Of a stretch of 64,000 bases of DNA, positions 1 to 14,000 are shown piece by piece; position 1 is the stretch's first letter, and each line of letters begins with the position of its first letter. The position numbers were made by a program, and so were the translations under genes. The stretch spans positions 14,025,908 through 14,089,907 of the forward strand of contig CM069593.1 of the NCBI GenBank assembly GCA_035771175.1. Reading direction: 5' to 3'. The notes beneath the pieces are model-generated. The model was given only the letters and a program-made list of their open reading frames with translations. It had not been told where the DNA came from and did no database searches. Source of the DNA: Paratinospora sagittata (Eukaryota; Streptophyta; Magnoliopsida; Ranunculales; Menispermaceae).

Positions 1-405
1 ATAATAGAGCTCATTTTTTTTTATGAAGTATAATGTAACTCTAGAAACTTTTTGGAGTAAAATGTCACACACCTGACCAACGATAGGCTTAGATGTAGTT
101 AAGTTAAAGATAGTATCAATACTAATTAATTAAGATCCAAAGTCACTTACACAAATACCTATACCAAAGCCTAACAAAATCACTAACTATATAGCTTCCC
201 TCCCCTCATAGCAGGGAATGAGAGGGCCCTAGCTAATAGGGTTACTACAATTTCTCATCTCATATTAGACTGAACGAGGCAATTTGAGATATTTGAATCT
301 CTTCCTCATATGTGGAGATAGGTACGAGTAAAGATATATTACAGAAAAAATAATAACAAAAGGGAGATATAGGAAAGAGTAACATCTAAAAATTTACAGG
401 GAGAA
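1..405. other. 3' flank of the DUF604 gene
   Basis: AT-rich sequence without a recognisable gene. The part nearest 405 is probably the 3' UTR of the minus-strand glycosyltransferase gene. No clear poly(A) signal was singled out. Confidence 0.4.
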
Positions 406-2202
406 TTATTGCCGGCGGATATCAAACTGGCGGAGTAAGCGGTTCCCCAGTTCCCCGGGATTACACTTTCTGATCCTCACCTGTACAACGCTACTCTGCG
501 TGTCATCTCCGCGGTTGATGATCTCACAACACTGCCTTCTCGTACCCTGCGCACCCATAACATTTCACTCAATAATCAGACCAATATAGTACTGACCAAC
601 GTTATAAAACTATCGTACCCTTGAATGATCTTGTCGCCTCAGATATATAAATAAATAAATATATAAATCACCAACCTAGCTACCCTTTACTTACCATCTT
701 CAATTCGCTGTACCTCATCTTTGAAGCAGCCACGCTGATCTTCTTCGGCAACCTCATCCTGGGCCCACATTGCCCTCGATCATAGCCGTCCCATCCTTCA
801 TCCCCAAACCTCTCGTACCAAGTAATCGTCTCATCACCACCCCCAATCACGTGGATAAAAAAGTACCGAGCACCCTGTTTACACGGCTCCACCTCTACAG
901 GTCTAGTGTTAAACGAAAACGGTCCGTCACTCCAGCTCCTCCACGTCTTAAACGTCTGTAACGGCGTCCACAGCTCCTTCGCCGTCAACAACGACGACAC
1001 GTATATCTGCACACTGTATCCCCACGACACCGAAACAGACCAATTTCGCCGTAAATCGTAGCAGAAGCTTTGCTGCACCACTCGTGCCGGGTCCTTATCG
1101 TACGCTCGAAACAACGTTTTTAATGACTCCAACATCGTCCTGTTCGGAATGAACGGCTCAACGGAGTCTAGATGATGCAGCGACACCAGTGGCGCCATTG
1201 GATGCGCTGCTAGTAACCCGTACGCGCTCCCCCGTACATCAACCTGAGGTTTTTTAAACGCTACGTGGATGAATCACAGAGTAAGACGTCAAATTAAAAT
1301 TAAAGTTTTGACAACACAAAGGTCAACAGATTGATTACCTGGTGGAACCCAGGCTCTATAGTGGCGCGGATCCCGATCTCGGCCATGCAAGCGGCAATCC
1401 GCTCGTCGGAACCGAAGAGGTAGTGGTACCGGTCGATGCACCCGTCCAACACCGTAACAAGCTCTGCCGCGAGAGGGTAACTAATAGCGAAACCACCGCC
1501 TCCATACGCCGTAGTGTACGAGTGAATCACGTCTTGCTCGACACTCTCGGAGATTCCACCAATGTAGTGCATCTGATTATGATCGTACTTGGCCAGAACA
1601 GAGACCAGGTTCTCTGTGAAGAACACCGTATCATCGTCCCCCAATACGAACCACCTGACGTCCTTTAAACCGAGTCGGAAGCTCTCCAAGACGATTCGCG
1701 CGATTCGAATCGCCGATCTCGAGCCGTACAAGTTCGTGAACTTGAACCTCGACGTGTTCTCTGAAACTCGAAACGGCGGCGAGGTTTCCGGCCAGGTTTC
1801 TTTGCCGTTGGGTTTTTGGTCGAGCCAGACGAATCCGCGAGTGACTTTTGGTTCCCACCAGAGCTCGATGTAGCGCCGCCGATCTTTCAAGCTATCCGCG
1901 CAGCCTCCGATGCCGAAGAGGATGTGAGAAATGTTTGTGACATTTTCGTTTGCATTCCCGAGATTCTCGCCGGAATGATTCTGGTAAACGGTTTGAACTT
2001 GGAATTTGAGGTGCTGCTGTCGTCGTTGGGAGGAGAAGGCGGAGAAGAATAGAAGTGCAATTGAAGCGAGAAGAGAAATTGAGAGAGTTGCTTTCATCAT
2101 AAAGGATAACAAATCTCTGGTTTTCTCTTTCCGAGAAACGACAAGTTTCCAAATTTCGAAAGGATCGTGGCTTGGTTCTCTGATATTTGAGCCATTTCTC
2201 AT
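406..2202 (-). CDS. DUF604 / Fringe-like type II membrane glycosyltransferase, three exons
   Basis: Likely Golgi glycosyltransferase of the plant DUF604 family (GT31/Fringe-like). The acceptor sugar is unknown. Exons are 2202-1339, 1243-695 and 546-406, joined through GT-AG introns in phase 0, giving about 517 residues. The ATG at 2202 is used; an in-frame TTG ten codons upstream is not a plausible start. Residues about 40-57 form one hydrophobic anchor after a basic N-terminus, as in type II Golgi enzymes. The segment FVLGDDDTVF (DDD about 189-191) is the DxD metal and nucleotide-sugar site. GGGGFAISYPLA follows, and exon 2 carries a conserved SLHHLD block. The small last exon supplies RRQCCEI and ends with the family-typical IRKCNPGEL region. 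The length is normal for the family and no damage is seen. Splice sites were placed by eye and would be settled by transcript data. Confidence 0.9.
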
Positions 2203-4498
2203 TCTTCTTCTTCTTCGTTTCCTGCAGCACAAATTAGCAGAAACTTCACGTACAATTAGTTTCGTTCTACGGCTAATAGAGATATATTATCCAATCCAGC
2301 GAGTGGATACGATAACCCCTTGAAAACGTTTAAATTTTGGAAAGTTACGAAATTACCCAGGAATTGACACAGAAGCGACATTAAGCGTGTGGTGCGGGGC
2401 TTGGATATGGTACTCATCTTTACGTTAAATAGCATCTAATCGTTCGTATCAAGCGTGATTTGTTGTAACAAATCAGAGCCGTTTATTACAGTAAGTACGT
2501 TTCATATTACAGTCAAATGTACATGTTCCTCGGGAGATATCAGTTGAGGTTAGTTTCAACTTTCAACAAGTGCTGGGCTTTTACAATTTGACACCTGTCC
2601 TACTCGGAATGGCGCCTTATGGGCGTATACCTCGGTGTGTAGATTTTTGTGGTGAATTCGTCAAATCTCAACAAACTTATAGGGTCAACTAAAGGTCTTC
2701 TCTTCCTTATGGTATTGCCCATCGTAGAAGGTGGGTTGGGTCGTAATAGCTTTTCTGATTAATAAATTGTCTATAACCAAAGCTTATCATCAATCTTATT
2801 TCAGCTTTTTAATTGAAAATATAATCTCAATGGTTGGGCAAACCACATTTGAAAGAGAGCTTAAAAAGATCCAAAGTACTGTTATTCCCAAAAAAAAATA
2901 AAAAAATAAAAAAATAAAAAAAAGATAGGAAACCAGAAGGAACTAAAAGATAGATAAAAGGCAAAAACAGAACTGTTTCAGAAAAGGAAGGATGGCTAGA
3001 AGGCACAAAGGGCGCCGCATCCTATCTATTAAACAGAGACAATCATGAAAAAGTTTCTGAAAAGAAGAAAAAGGGGCATTCCTGTTGTGATTGTTGATCC
3101 TTGAGCCTCTTTAACCCATCGCTCCTGCGGCCGATGCTGTTTCGTTAAGTTTCTTAGTATTGTTTAGGTGTATATATATATATTCTGCGTATAGTTAGTC
3201 ACAGCAACACGTCAACCTTACTTGTTATTCGAACTTTTGTTTTGTAATTGTGTTTGGAAAGCCAAATGTCCTGTTCCAAAACAGAGTAACATACCCCAAG
3301 GGATAATGCAATATCGAGATTACCTAAAACGCAGAAAATTACATTTATATAAATGCCAAAATACCCAAAAAAAAATAAAAAATCAATGGTAATCGTTAAA
3401 TAACATTGACACCTAAAATATATAAAATATTTTTCTTTTCAATTTTTTTATTGGTGTGGAGGAGGTACGACAACTCTGCCACACCATTTCAAGTATGATT
3501 TTGAGTTTGTATTTTTAGGCTATCTTAACATTGTTGGTAAGTTTGATACTTTCTAAATTACCTACAGAAAATTCTTTGAGGAGCAGCTGGTTTAGGAAGA
3601 GATTTACATTTGACAATGTTGAAGTGCTAAACATTGATGAAAACTCAACTGTTGGATTATATTAAATTATGTACTTACGCTTTAATTTAAGACAATTCAA
3701 TAAGGCATTAAATGTGATGTTTACATGGATATAAGCTAGAAATGAATGATTAAAGAAAAAAATGTTTTAGAAATCTATTAATACTTTTTTGTATTTTGTT
3801 AATTTATACCAATATCTACTTGATATATATGCATAATTGGACTCCTATATCATATATATATTTATAGCTATAACTTTAAAGTCGGATGATTTCTAACTAA
3901 GTATCAAAGTCACATTATTTTATAGGCACGGCCTTCAAACTTCCATACAAATATTTACTTATTATTTTTCTTTTTTATCAATTATGGCTTTCCTTCCAAT
4001 TAAAATTTTAGTCTATGTGCTATCATGCAAGTAGGGAAAAATATTAATATCTATATTCATTCAACAGACATAATATAGTTGGTCCCTTATAGTTATAACT
4101 TTAAAGGCAAAAGGTTCCTAACTTATTTTTCCTAAGTTCCACTTGATCACTGTTGAAAAGTTAATTCAGACTACAAGTAGAAATTAGTATATGTCAGATC
4201 AAGGCCGATACCCTACAAGCGTCATAAAATAAAAATAATTTTCTTAAGTCATATATTAATTTATAAAAGGACCTGCACTTGTTATCATAACTCCAAGCAA
4301 TCACATTTTAATTATCATCCACTTTATCCCTAAAATACCAATAACATTTATTTATATTATATAGGCATCACAAAACGCCGTCCTATATATACCACCTTAT
4401 TTTTTTTACTTCTACTTTTCAGTGAGATAATATATACCACCTTATTACCATGCATGCATTTATCACTAAATATTCCACCCCTCAAAACCATAAATCAT
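2203..4498. other. intergenic, no gene seen
   Basis: Upstream region of the glycosyltransferase gene (about 2203-2500 probably holds its 5' UTR and promoter), then AT-rich spacer. There are A-rich tracts near 2886-2930. No coding exon, tRNA or clear transposon was recognised. Confidence 0.4.
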
Positions 4499-4506
4499 TA
4501 TTACTA

Positions 4507-4706
4507 CTTTTTTTTATTATCAGGATTTCGACATCCGGTGGTGTCCTCATTTTCCTTCGGGAGAGACTACTCCACCGGACTTCGGGATTTTACTTCATAG
4601 TGCAACTCCACACAAAGAGACCACGCTCCTACTTATTTATATATAAGGGAAGAAAGGATTTGAACCCCTAACACGAGCATTGCTATCCTAAACCCTAATA
4701 CAATAC
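4507..4706 (-). mobile_element. tRNA-derived SINE, ~200 bp, with 8-bp TSD
   Basis: On the minus strand, GGTTCAAATCC (near 4655) matches the RNA polymerase III B box with one mismatch. An A-box-like TAGCAATGCTCG lies just 5' of it. The other end, at 4507-4516, is a T tract on the plus strand, that is, the poly(A) tail of a minus-strand retroposon. The octamer TATTACTA flanks both sides (4499-4506 and 4707-4714) as a target-site duplication. The combination of A/B boxes, tail and TSD supports a SINE rather than a tRNA gene. The family name is not known. Confidence 0.75.
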
Positions 4707-4732
4707 TATTACTATATCTAATATATAAATAT

Positions 4733-4897
4733 GGAGAGATGCTACACAAACTCTTATTTTACACTGTCCTTCTACACTCAAACATACGTGTCCATTAGAT
4801 CACCTCGCATAACGTGTCAAGTGCGTGCTTTAAGAAAATCTGCATACACACATAGGTTGAGTGTAGAAGAAGAGTGTTGAACATAAGTAGCATTACT
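4733..4897. mobile_element. MITE with imperfect terminal inverted repeats
   Basis: The ends near 4737 (ATGCTAC) and 4894 (GTAGCAT) are inverted relative to each other. Inside them, TTCTACACTCAA near 4770 is mirrored by TTGAGTGTAGAA near 4860. The nonamer TATAAATAT stands at 4724-4732 and again at 4898-4906, a probable 9-bp TSD; two bases are unexplained at the left edge. There is no coding capacity. The 9-bp duplication suggests a Mutator-like origin. Confidence 0.65.
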
Positions 4898-5587
4898 TAT
4901 AAATATATATGTAGAGAGAGAGAGAGAGAGAATTTTACTCCTTTTACTTTTCTTTTTATTAAAAAAAAAAAGAAAGGAAAAAGAAAATGCACAAAAGGCA
5001 TATTCCATGTGAAAATTCAACAAGCCATCTTTTACTCTAATATAAAACATTACAACTAGTATGAAATTTTAGTTTTAAACCTTCCAATATTCGTTAGCAA
5101 AAAGCACGAAATGCGAACAAATTTTTCCAATATTTTTTATTTTAATTTGCAAGCCTAGACTCACGGCCAATGTGCTTAAATGACATAATTCCGAAGGTCA
5201 CTGCCACTTTCTAATATTGTGTTGCAATCAATCAAATCATTATGATAAAAGGATGAAGCCGAATTTCTGTTGCATAGATGTGTAAATGGATGATTATATA
5301 GCAAGCAACCACCATAAGTTAAAAATGATTGACCGAATTCGCAAATCTCAAAAGCATATATATAATTAACTTTGTTACAACTTACACATATTTGCAGTAC
5401 AAGCACAATTTATTAATTAATCGTATTGAAAATGCCAATATCATATTGCAACGAGAAAGCTATTAACAACCAAAGTACTAATTGGTTACTAGTGTCCGTA
5501 TTTCTCAAGGTGACATTACCACCTGTGGGCATGGTCTTAGACGAAGTACAGGGAAGCACATGCATGATTTTTAAAAGTATATATATA

Positions 5588-5726
5588 TGGAAAATACTAA
5601 AGTGACATTCGACATATACATCTAAAGTGCACATTACCATGTACGTATAAATATATAATTCAAGATAATTCAATAATGTATAAAGGTAATGTACATTTTG
5701 AGTGTTAACGTAGCATTACTCTCTCT
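5588..5726 (-). repeat. MITE-like copy related to 10513-10677
   Basis: Read on the minus strand it begins GAGTAATGCTAC and carries AAAATGTAC, then TATACATTATTGAAT and TTGAATTATATATT. The same blocks occur in the same order on the plus strand at 10513-10677. No TSD could be assigned with confidence. Confidence 0.45.
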
Positions 5727-6635
5727 CTTTATATATATATATATATATCCATCTTGAGGATCTCTTAATAAAAAATGTCTTTATATATTATTAGAAGTAC
5801 ACAAACTTTGAAGAGGAAAGAGAAACAAATGAGAAAGGACCAGAACAAAATTTATTCCTACAATTTAATTTGAAAAGTTTTATTAGACATAGGTATAGAT
5901 AGCATTCACAATGAGCATCTATACACTATTTGATTAAAAACATACATTACATTCAATTGATTTAATAATGTATATTCATGATGCATAAAACTTTGGACAG
6001 GTACATATGTATATATATACCAATAACTTAATACGAATGTATGAATCGTGAGTAAAAGCATATACATTAATCAAAATATGAAAATATGAATGCATGCATG
6101 AATATTGAGTAAATGCAAATACGTACATCTAATTCATCATTAATATATAAACCAACAACCTTTACTTAGATGGAATATATATACTAGTGATCTAAGTAGC
6201 TAATTAATTGAGATTCCAACCCTAAATGGGATGAACTGGTGCTTTAATTACTTCATCAAGAAAGATATATGCATTCCATTCAAATGAATTCAAAATCTGC
6301 CGATGAAACTTCAAGAACAGTACTGTAATTGGTTACAGTTGCAAAAGGCCAGTGCATCCTAAATAAGAAAGTTTAAAGAGCTCCAAAGTCATACAACGTG
6401 ACATATAAAGGGAGAAGCTACCTGGTTGGGCTGCAGAAAGGTGGACTCCAATGCCTAGTATTTCCTATTTATGTTGCAATTCTTGCCGAGTATTAAAAGC
6501 ATGGTGATTGACCATATCTTTTGTATAGGAAGTGTATCAAAGCTTGTTCAGTCCGGAAATCATGAGCAAGTTGACTAGAACTTGAAATTGAGTTCAAGAA
6601 ACACATGTTAAACTAGGAGAAACTAATTAAAGAAG

Positions 6636-6694
<59 letters not shown>
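6636..6694. repeat. compound microsatellite (TA)n-(TG)n
   Basis: An uninterrupted TA run (to 6664) joins a TG run (6666-6694) through a single C. It is likely to vary in length between individuals. Confidence 0.95.
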
Positions 6695-7461
6695 CATGAT
6701 ATGCAGCTGGATGCTATTAAAAGAATAAAAACAAGAAAAAACAACAGAAAGATATATGTACCAATAAATGCATATTAATAAAGTAATAATGTGTTCTTGG
6801 TGGTGGAAATGTGCACTCAACTCTAGAGAAGATATTATATAGCTACGGCCACAATTCATATCCTAGTAACTGTTAAGGCCGACTTTCATTTGAATTGAAA
6901 TGTGCATTCTCAATCTATATGCTACTAATTAATCAAGAATTAATGAATATTGCTTGACATTACTAGCTTGATTAATCTCTCTTAAAATAAAAAAAAGATA
7001 TATACAACTAGTTGCATTGGCCTTGAGAAAACTTCTAGCAAATTAGCCTAGGACATACTAACGTAAAACCAGTTTGTATTGAATCAATTATATGAAATAT
7101 CGATGGTCCTGATCTCTGAGTTACTGTAGTCCTTTAAAAAGCAAACTTTGTTAAGAATAAACATTTCATGATCAAATCATAAAGTCCTTATACCATGTAT
7201 AAAGGGGGAAATAAAAATGAAACAGAAACCACACTATAAGTTCTTCAAAATTAACATGATTTTCTTTTTATCTACACAACAATCTATATAGTCTTTTCTT
7301 TTTGCATCTTTAATATAGGCAAATGGCATGTAATAATTTACTTCACATAACAACAACAACAAGAAGAAGAATATGAAAAGAAAAAGAATCACTTCCACGA
7401 TAATATCGAAACTGTTGATGATCTGTACTACTAGCTAGCTAGTCCTTGCATCATATAAAAT

Positions 7462-8040
7462 TCAAAAGAATTCTATGGTACCAGTTCTGGTCGATGTATC
7501 ATGAGGCTCAGTCCCCAACCGAAGCTCGAGATCCAAACTAGGGTTTGATTCTGTCCCCTCTTCCCCACCATGATCACCACCAGTATCATGATAAGAACTG
7601 CCTAATTCTCGTTTTTTACTGCTAGCTGGAGTCTCTTCAAACAAGGGTAACTGGTGAATTTCTTCTACATGATCATCTTTAGGTAAGACAACATCACGAT
7701 CATCCCTAGGAAAAATCCATGGCCATTTACGGGTGCAACTCTTATTAGGCTGCAATTCTAAATTTCTTTGGTTTAAAGTGACCGGATTGCACGAAGTGTT
7801 TATCTTTGAGAGTTCCATAGAAAGCTGGTTGGAGTTGGAGGGTTGCTTGAGTTTGGCCCTATCTTTTCTATGAATGTTCATGTGACCTCCAAGAGCCTGT
7901 GCATTAGAAAAGCCTCTCTTGCAGAAGGTGCACTCGTATGACCTAACTTGACTTATTGGGCCCTGCTGCTGCTGATCTTCTTCTGAACACGCCACCACCT
8001 GATCTTGATTTTCCAAACTCGGGTTATGATCAGTCTCCAT
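7462..8040 (-). CDS. TAC1/SUPERMAN-like C2H2 zinc-finger repressor, 192 aa
   Basis: Single-exon nuclear DNA-binding protein of the plant QALGGH class. One C2H2 finger spans residues 37-57 (Cys37, Cys40, His53, His57), with the plant-specific QALGGH helix at 48-53 and the basic extension [10 protein letters not shown]. The C-terminus holds LDLELRLG (169-176), an LxLxL EAR motif that normally recruits TOPLESS/TPL co-repressors. The finger ([20 protein letters not shown]) resembles Arabidopsis TELOMERASE ACTIVATOR 1 more than SUPERMAN itself. The middle (60-165) is low-complexity and not recognised. The ATG at 8040 is clear. A second member in the same orientation starts about 7.4 kb upstream (15402). 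Family assignment is sure; TAC1 orthology is an inference. Confidence 0.92.
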   Translation of the reverse strand: METDHNPSLENQDQVVACSEEDQQQQGPISQVRSYECTFCKRGFSNAQALGGHMNIHRKDRAKLKQPSNSNQLSMELSKINTSCNPVTLNQRNLELQPNKSCTRKWPWIFPRDDRDVVLPKDDHVEEIHQLPLFEETPASSKKRELGSSYHDTGGDHGGEEGTESNPSLDLELRLGTEPHDTSTRTGTIEFF

Positions 8041-11000
8041 CTTCTACCTATTCGTTCAACTGCATGAACATGAAAGAAATTTAAAGAGAAAGATGCAGAG
8101 AGAAAGAGCTAGCGCAGAAGGTTCAAGTTGAGGTGGTCAACTAGAAAGATGTTTTTGATGTGGAGGACTAGAGAGACCTTGTCATGATGCAAGCTTCTTG
8201 GTCTTCTTCAAGTAATACATTACGTGAATGCCAAAATTACCCTTGACAGCATTATTAATGGACCTTTCATAAGCTATTGCTATATTATGAGTAACTGTTA
8301 ACAAAAACAAAAATTTCTCGTAGTGTTTGATTAAAGTAATTGCATAAGAAGCTTCTTAGCAGTTCAATTTGCATTTGTTTGGTAGTCGAATTAATTAAAA
8401 TAAATGGGACCTATTATATTATACTTGGTCATTGTTCACTATAAACTAACTTGAATCCTTGGTTCCATCTCACTAATCACTATTAGCTAGGCAAGGAGAT
8501 TATCAAATTCTTGTGAAATATTATTTCACAAGATTCTTATCGCCTTCTAGATTTGTGTGGTAGAATAACATCACACCGTAATTAATTTATCTACAATCAT
8601 TTTAGGCAAATGATGAGGGGAAGGTGTCACTTGATGTATTTGCACACCTAAGTCCCTTGGATATATTATCTCAAAATCATGTTTATTGAATGACTTTAGG
8701 ATGATCAAGGGACTTAAGGGTCGGAGTACATCAACTAAGTCTCCCTAGCACCCTCCATCATTTTATTACAAAAATTTAAAAGATCAAGTTAAAATGACAT
8801 AAGTTTTCAAGAAATTAGTTGAGTTCTCTAAGAAGAAGAAATAGTACCCTTAATTTTCTTTTCTTTAAAAAAAGATTGAGTTATAAGATGGATGGCCAAA
8901 TTATCAAATCAGACAATAGGTACAAATAATAATCAATAGCCATGTAGAATTATATAATGTGAGTGTCTTCAAATTATATTAATATTGAATTCGAAAGATA
9001 TACATACAATGGAATGAATGGCTACATTACATTATCATTTTTAATAATTGTACCCATTCTGCTAATTGTTAATTTGTTCTAATAATATATAGGAAAATGT
9101 TAATTTAACTGTAAATTTTACAACTGCACGTCCAACTAAATATGCAAATCTATCTATTTTTTTTTAAAAAAAATTCACATCCATCGAATATTAACGTCTT
9201 ACACATTTTGAGATATAATAAATAATTTAATAGATATACACGTGTAATTATACATGTAGTTAAAACATTTTATAATTTTTTTTATTTTTTTATTTTTTTT
9301 TGGAGCTACCCAATATTTTTGGCCATAGGCAAAGGGTGTTTTGGTAATGTAGGATAATATAAAAGTAGTCACCAAAGTGGCATCGCAGGAGATTTGGCGT
9401 TATGTATGTGTCGTGATCACAGGATTTGCTTAACCCAAACCGCTCTAATCGGTTTCAATTACAGCTTTTCAAAGGTTTGTTATTATTTTTGGCCGCCCAT
9501 GGTCCACACTACTCTCTCATTCCTTTATTAATTTCTCTTTTGCCTGCCATCCTGCAGCTATTTGCTTACGTACATCACACGTTTGAGAAAGACTTCATCA
9601 ATACTGGAATAGCTGCTCCATTAATGTTCATCTACAGCTCTGTCTATATATATAAATTTATATGTTGATAAATAGTTGATATTTCAATAATATTCCCATT
9701 TCTTTAGACTCTTCAATTTTCTTAATTTGCCATTTTAAGTAGTACGGGGGGTTATGATCCCGAACAAGAACAAGCTAAAGTTCAAAATGTTCAAGCTGGC
9801 ACATTAAGTGAGGCCGTTCAGTACTATAGACCAGATTAATTGGCTCCACCATTCGTGGAGTTGGTGCCATATGGAGGAACCAAGAGAAGCTTGGTCAGTT
9901 AATTACTTCTGATTTTCTGGTCGATCGATCCATCGATGGGTTAGACATTCTCTTGCTTATAATTCTATCTTAATTCTTAAAGACTACGTCCACCATTTCA
10001 TTATTCGTATCCTTAATATTTAATTTTTTTTTATTATAAATATGTTATGTTATATATTTTTACTTTATTTTTTAAGATTAAAGGTCTAGATCTGTTCTCT
10101 GATTAAGATGCTGTGGACTAGTAATTCTATTGACCTTTATTTTTTTTTCTTTTTGTTATTAATAAAAAGGAGGAATGGCGAGGAGGTTTCACTTGCTGTA
10201 ACACCAAACACAAGAACTAATGTAAGACCGAGGTGATTGGAACAGAGGATCAACTTTGTATGTGTAATGACTTATTCAGCCTTGCTTGGTCGACAAACGG
10301 ATCAAAGTAGCAGAATGGGCTTACTATTGAGGCCTACTAAAATTAAATAGACAGACCGTTAGAGATGGTACCATCCAGCCCACTAAAAGGAGGGCCCACG
10401 CATGCATGTTCTATCTTCTCTCTAATGCGGCAAATGTGCTTTCGAGTTTCGAGTATGACATCAATGTACATAACGTTCAAAAAAACAAGTATATTCAATA
10501 TTTTTTTAGAGTAATGTTACATGGACATACAAAATGTATGTCAAAAGTATACCTCACTTTTATACACTATTGAATAGCTTCGAATTATATATTAGTACAT
10601 AATTCGAGGTAATCCAATGATGCATTAATAATGATGTTTACTCTAGATGTATAAAATAGATGTTACTTTAACATTTTTCTTTTTCTTTTTTTATAAGAAA
10701 GAAATCTATATATTAATGAGGGAAAGACTTTACAAATATGTTCAATTTGCCCTAACTGTTATACTTTAGTGTCTACATATTTTTGGTTAATTTATTTTAC
10801 AATTTAAACTATGTTTTATTCAATTTACAATTGAAACTATTAATTATTAGTATATAAATGCTTTTACGATCCAAAATATGTACTCAAAATCATATCTATG
10901 CTGATGTGGTGTATTATGAGTGATGAGGATTTTTTTTTTCTCTCTCTCATGATGTGGTGTATATTTTTTAGTACATATTTTGATTCATTTTAGTACTCCT

Positions 11001-14000
11001 CTTATTAGTATTATATTCTTATTTTAAGTACTACTTACTACATGACTCGATGAACACTAGAATCAAGATGGGTCTTCAAGTTGATGAATATCAAAGTGTC
11101 TTTATTAGAAACGATTACAAAAAATTAATTAAGTGCTATCCTAATTAATCTGGCACTGAGGTATGTACTGCATTATTCTGTTTGGTCCTACCATAAAGAT
11201 TGGAAGACTTGTTTAAGCTTTCCAAATTGAAACCCAAGGGAAGTAATGGAACCATTTTCTTAAAAAAATATTAATAAATGTTTAAATAGTTAGAGTTTTT
11301 TAATTAATTCTTCTTGTCCAATTTTTTTTTCACCTTTAGAAGACTAATTATTAAAGTAGATAGAAATATTTAAGAACAAATTAATTCAGGAGTACTTGAA
11401 GAATGACTCCCCTAAAAGAATATTTACATTTGAGTTTGAAATCATTAAGACTAAGACCAAAATCCAACAAAAGACACTATAATCACTTAATTACTAGAAT
11501 ACGCTGGATATGCTTTTTGGAATGTGACATGTCTAAACAACTAGATCATTATGAAACCATCATATGCTCAACATTATCATACTTTTGTTTTTTGCAGAGC
11601 AAGACAATTATAATTAATACTTGATTCATGCATGAGTGTATGTATGTCTAATTGAAAAGTGTCTCCTTCCATTGTCTCAACTCATCTAGAAATTTAATTG
11701 CACTTTTAAATAAATACAATAGTTGAAATATTGGATATACACTTCCAACCCGACATTAATGATATTGTTGCCTATTTAATCCATAGTAGTATATGTAATA
11801 CATATCGTGTATACATATGTAGACATCTAATTATAATTAAATATTAATGGTCTTGGAACTTGATTAGTTTTTTATTTTTTTTATTACCGATTTTTTTGCA
11901 CTTAAAATCTGTCATCATTTCTTTTGGATCAGACTAATCCTTCCGGACTCGAACATGACAGAAACGTTTAGGTTGACTCTCCCAACAGAAACAGATAAAT
12001 GAGGGCAACTTCAACCCTACTCATATTAGCTTATATATAGAATTAACAAGTTAAGTAACTTGCATTTATGTACTGCTGGCCGCGGAATGATGACATGTTT
12101 AAGCTTCCTTTGTAGGCAAGTCTAGAGACATGCAAGAACATCGTCTCATGTGCAATTTATCGTTTATGGGTGCAATCCTAAAAGCCTAAGTGACGTAATA
12201 TGGGTACGATTTTAGCATGTTTAGGAGTTCCAAAAGTTCATTATATATAGCAGCGCCAATAGGTCAGGCATGTGCTACGTGCTGTCACTCATGTTTGATA
12301 GACATGATCGATCGACTTTTCATGAACAAGTTAAAAATAAATAAAAATAGGACAGCCAAAATTTTTATCATATAATAGTTTAAGAAAAAATAAACTATAT
12401 ATTAATTGCATGAGCACGTGAAAATCTGCCAATTGGGTGAGCAATTAGTGCATATTAATTGTTCAAGAATCTAATTAGACGTGTGGATAGAGAGAGATCG
12501 ATGAAGAGAATCATGCCTTAAATTCAATTGTAAGAAAGATATCAGAAGAGCACAATTAATGCAAATTCTTTGGAATAGTTTCTAAAGTATTTTCTTTTTC
12601 ATTACTCATTCTCTTACTGAGTTGAATTCTATAACTCATAAGAGAAACGACATTTGATGCCCATGTGCACCTCTGTCGTCACTGCCTCTAAAACCTCTCT
12701 CTCACTGATCTCTGCAACTCTACATGAAGCCTTGCTAGCTGTGTTACTAAGAAAACATGCCCAACTCAACAACTCCATAAAAAGACAAAACCCAGCAATT
12801 CCTTTAAGCCTGGCTTACACAAATTCAGAACTTCGTAGAAACCAAAGCAAAAACCGTCTTCTTTCCAAATTTATAATCACTTACTTTTTTTAATGTACCA
12901 CATATTGATATACATACTTTCTTCTCTTTAGCAACCCAAAAAAAAAAAAAAAAAACCGTAAATATATAAACTTCCAAAAGGACCCAAATCATTAAACCAA
13001 CCTTCATTTGTCAAACTTCCTTCGATTTATTAGATAGGTCCAAAATTAAATTGTTTCCACTTTCATTTTTTACAGCTCTCTTCAACACCCTATATCTTGT
13101 TAAAAAATGATGCCTGCATTAAATAAAGGTACCCTAACACAGGAAGGTCGCCTTATATTTTGCAATAATTCAAGCAGTTACTAGCTAGCTGAACCTTCTG
13201 AATCAACTTGTAGCTACAAGACTATGGCTTGGGTAAGGGTTTTTTAAATTTTTTTTTACTTAAATTAAGGATATATATATATGGTTTGGGCATCTAGGGT
13301 TTCTCGTCGGGAGATGTAAGGGCTAATAAGTACAGAAGAAGAAACAAAAAACACATAGGCAGCGACTATGAGTCTTGCTGTTGAGATATATTCTTTTTGT
13401 GATTAAAATAGGGTTTTGGGGGGCTAGCTATTCCATTAATTAAAGGGACTGATTTTGCGCAGTTGGTGCCGTTTTTGGAGGGTTTGGGAAGGATAGAAAA
13501 AGTTGTGAAGAAAACTCAAGCTAATGGATTTATATATGTGACCAGAGAGAAAGAGAAAAAGAATAATGTTAGGTAACAGATCTGTTCTTGTGATCATGAT
13601 AATATGGATTCGAGGAGAAAATAAATAAATTAAAAAAAGAAGATATAAAGGGAATCTTTGCTCTGATCCATTGGACTAGTGTTGTTTTTTCGTAGATTAG
13701 TTTAACTACGGGTTCTGATCTGATAGAATGTCAGTGAAGTACTGAGTAGGGTAAAGTGCTTCACGTTGCTCCATGCAGTTTCAGTCAGTTCTTTCTCCCC
13801 CTTAATCCTACACTCATGTCCATACGACACACTTCACTTGTTTTTTCTCTCTAATCTGTTGGACTCGTACTCAATTCCCGATCTCACTCTCATTACCGTG
13901 TATAGGATTTTGACAAGAGCAAAAGTTAAGTTCCTGCACTGATCTAATTAACACATATATTGTACTACCTGATTAGTTTCAGTACTCAAAAACACCTGCT

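Larger units (their letters stand above)
4907..7461. other. intergenic, repeats only
   Basis: AT-rich spacer downstream of the first zinc-finger gene. It contains a MITE-like copy (5588-5726), AT and GA microsatellites and a compound TA/TG microsatellite (6636-6694). No coding exon was recognised. The part just below 7461 is probably the 3' UTR of the zinc-finger gene. Confidence 0.4.

Noticed and set aside
4650..4706. tRNA gene suggested by GGTTCAAATCC
   Set aside because: No cloverleaf could be drawn; the T tract and TSD make it a SINE head.
6623..6859. Open frame with HTHT and IYIY runs
   Set aside because: It is only the translation of the TA/TG microsatellite; no domain or codon bias supports a gene.
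9426..9668. Hydrophobic open frame
   Set aside because: No family similarity, no splice context and ordinary AT-rich composition; chance frame in spacer.
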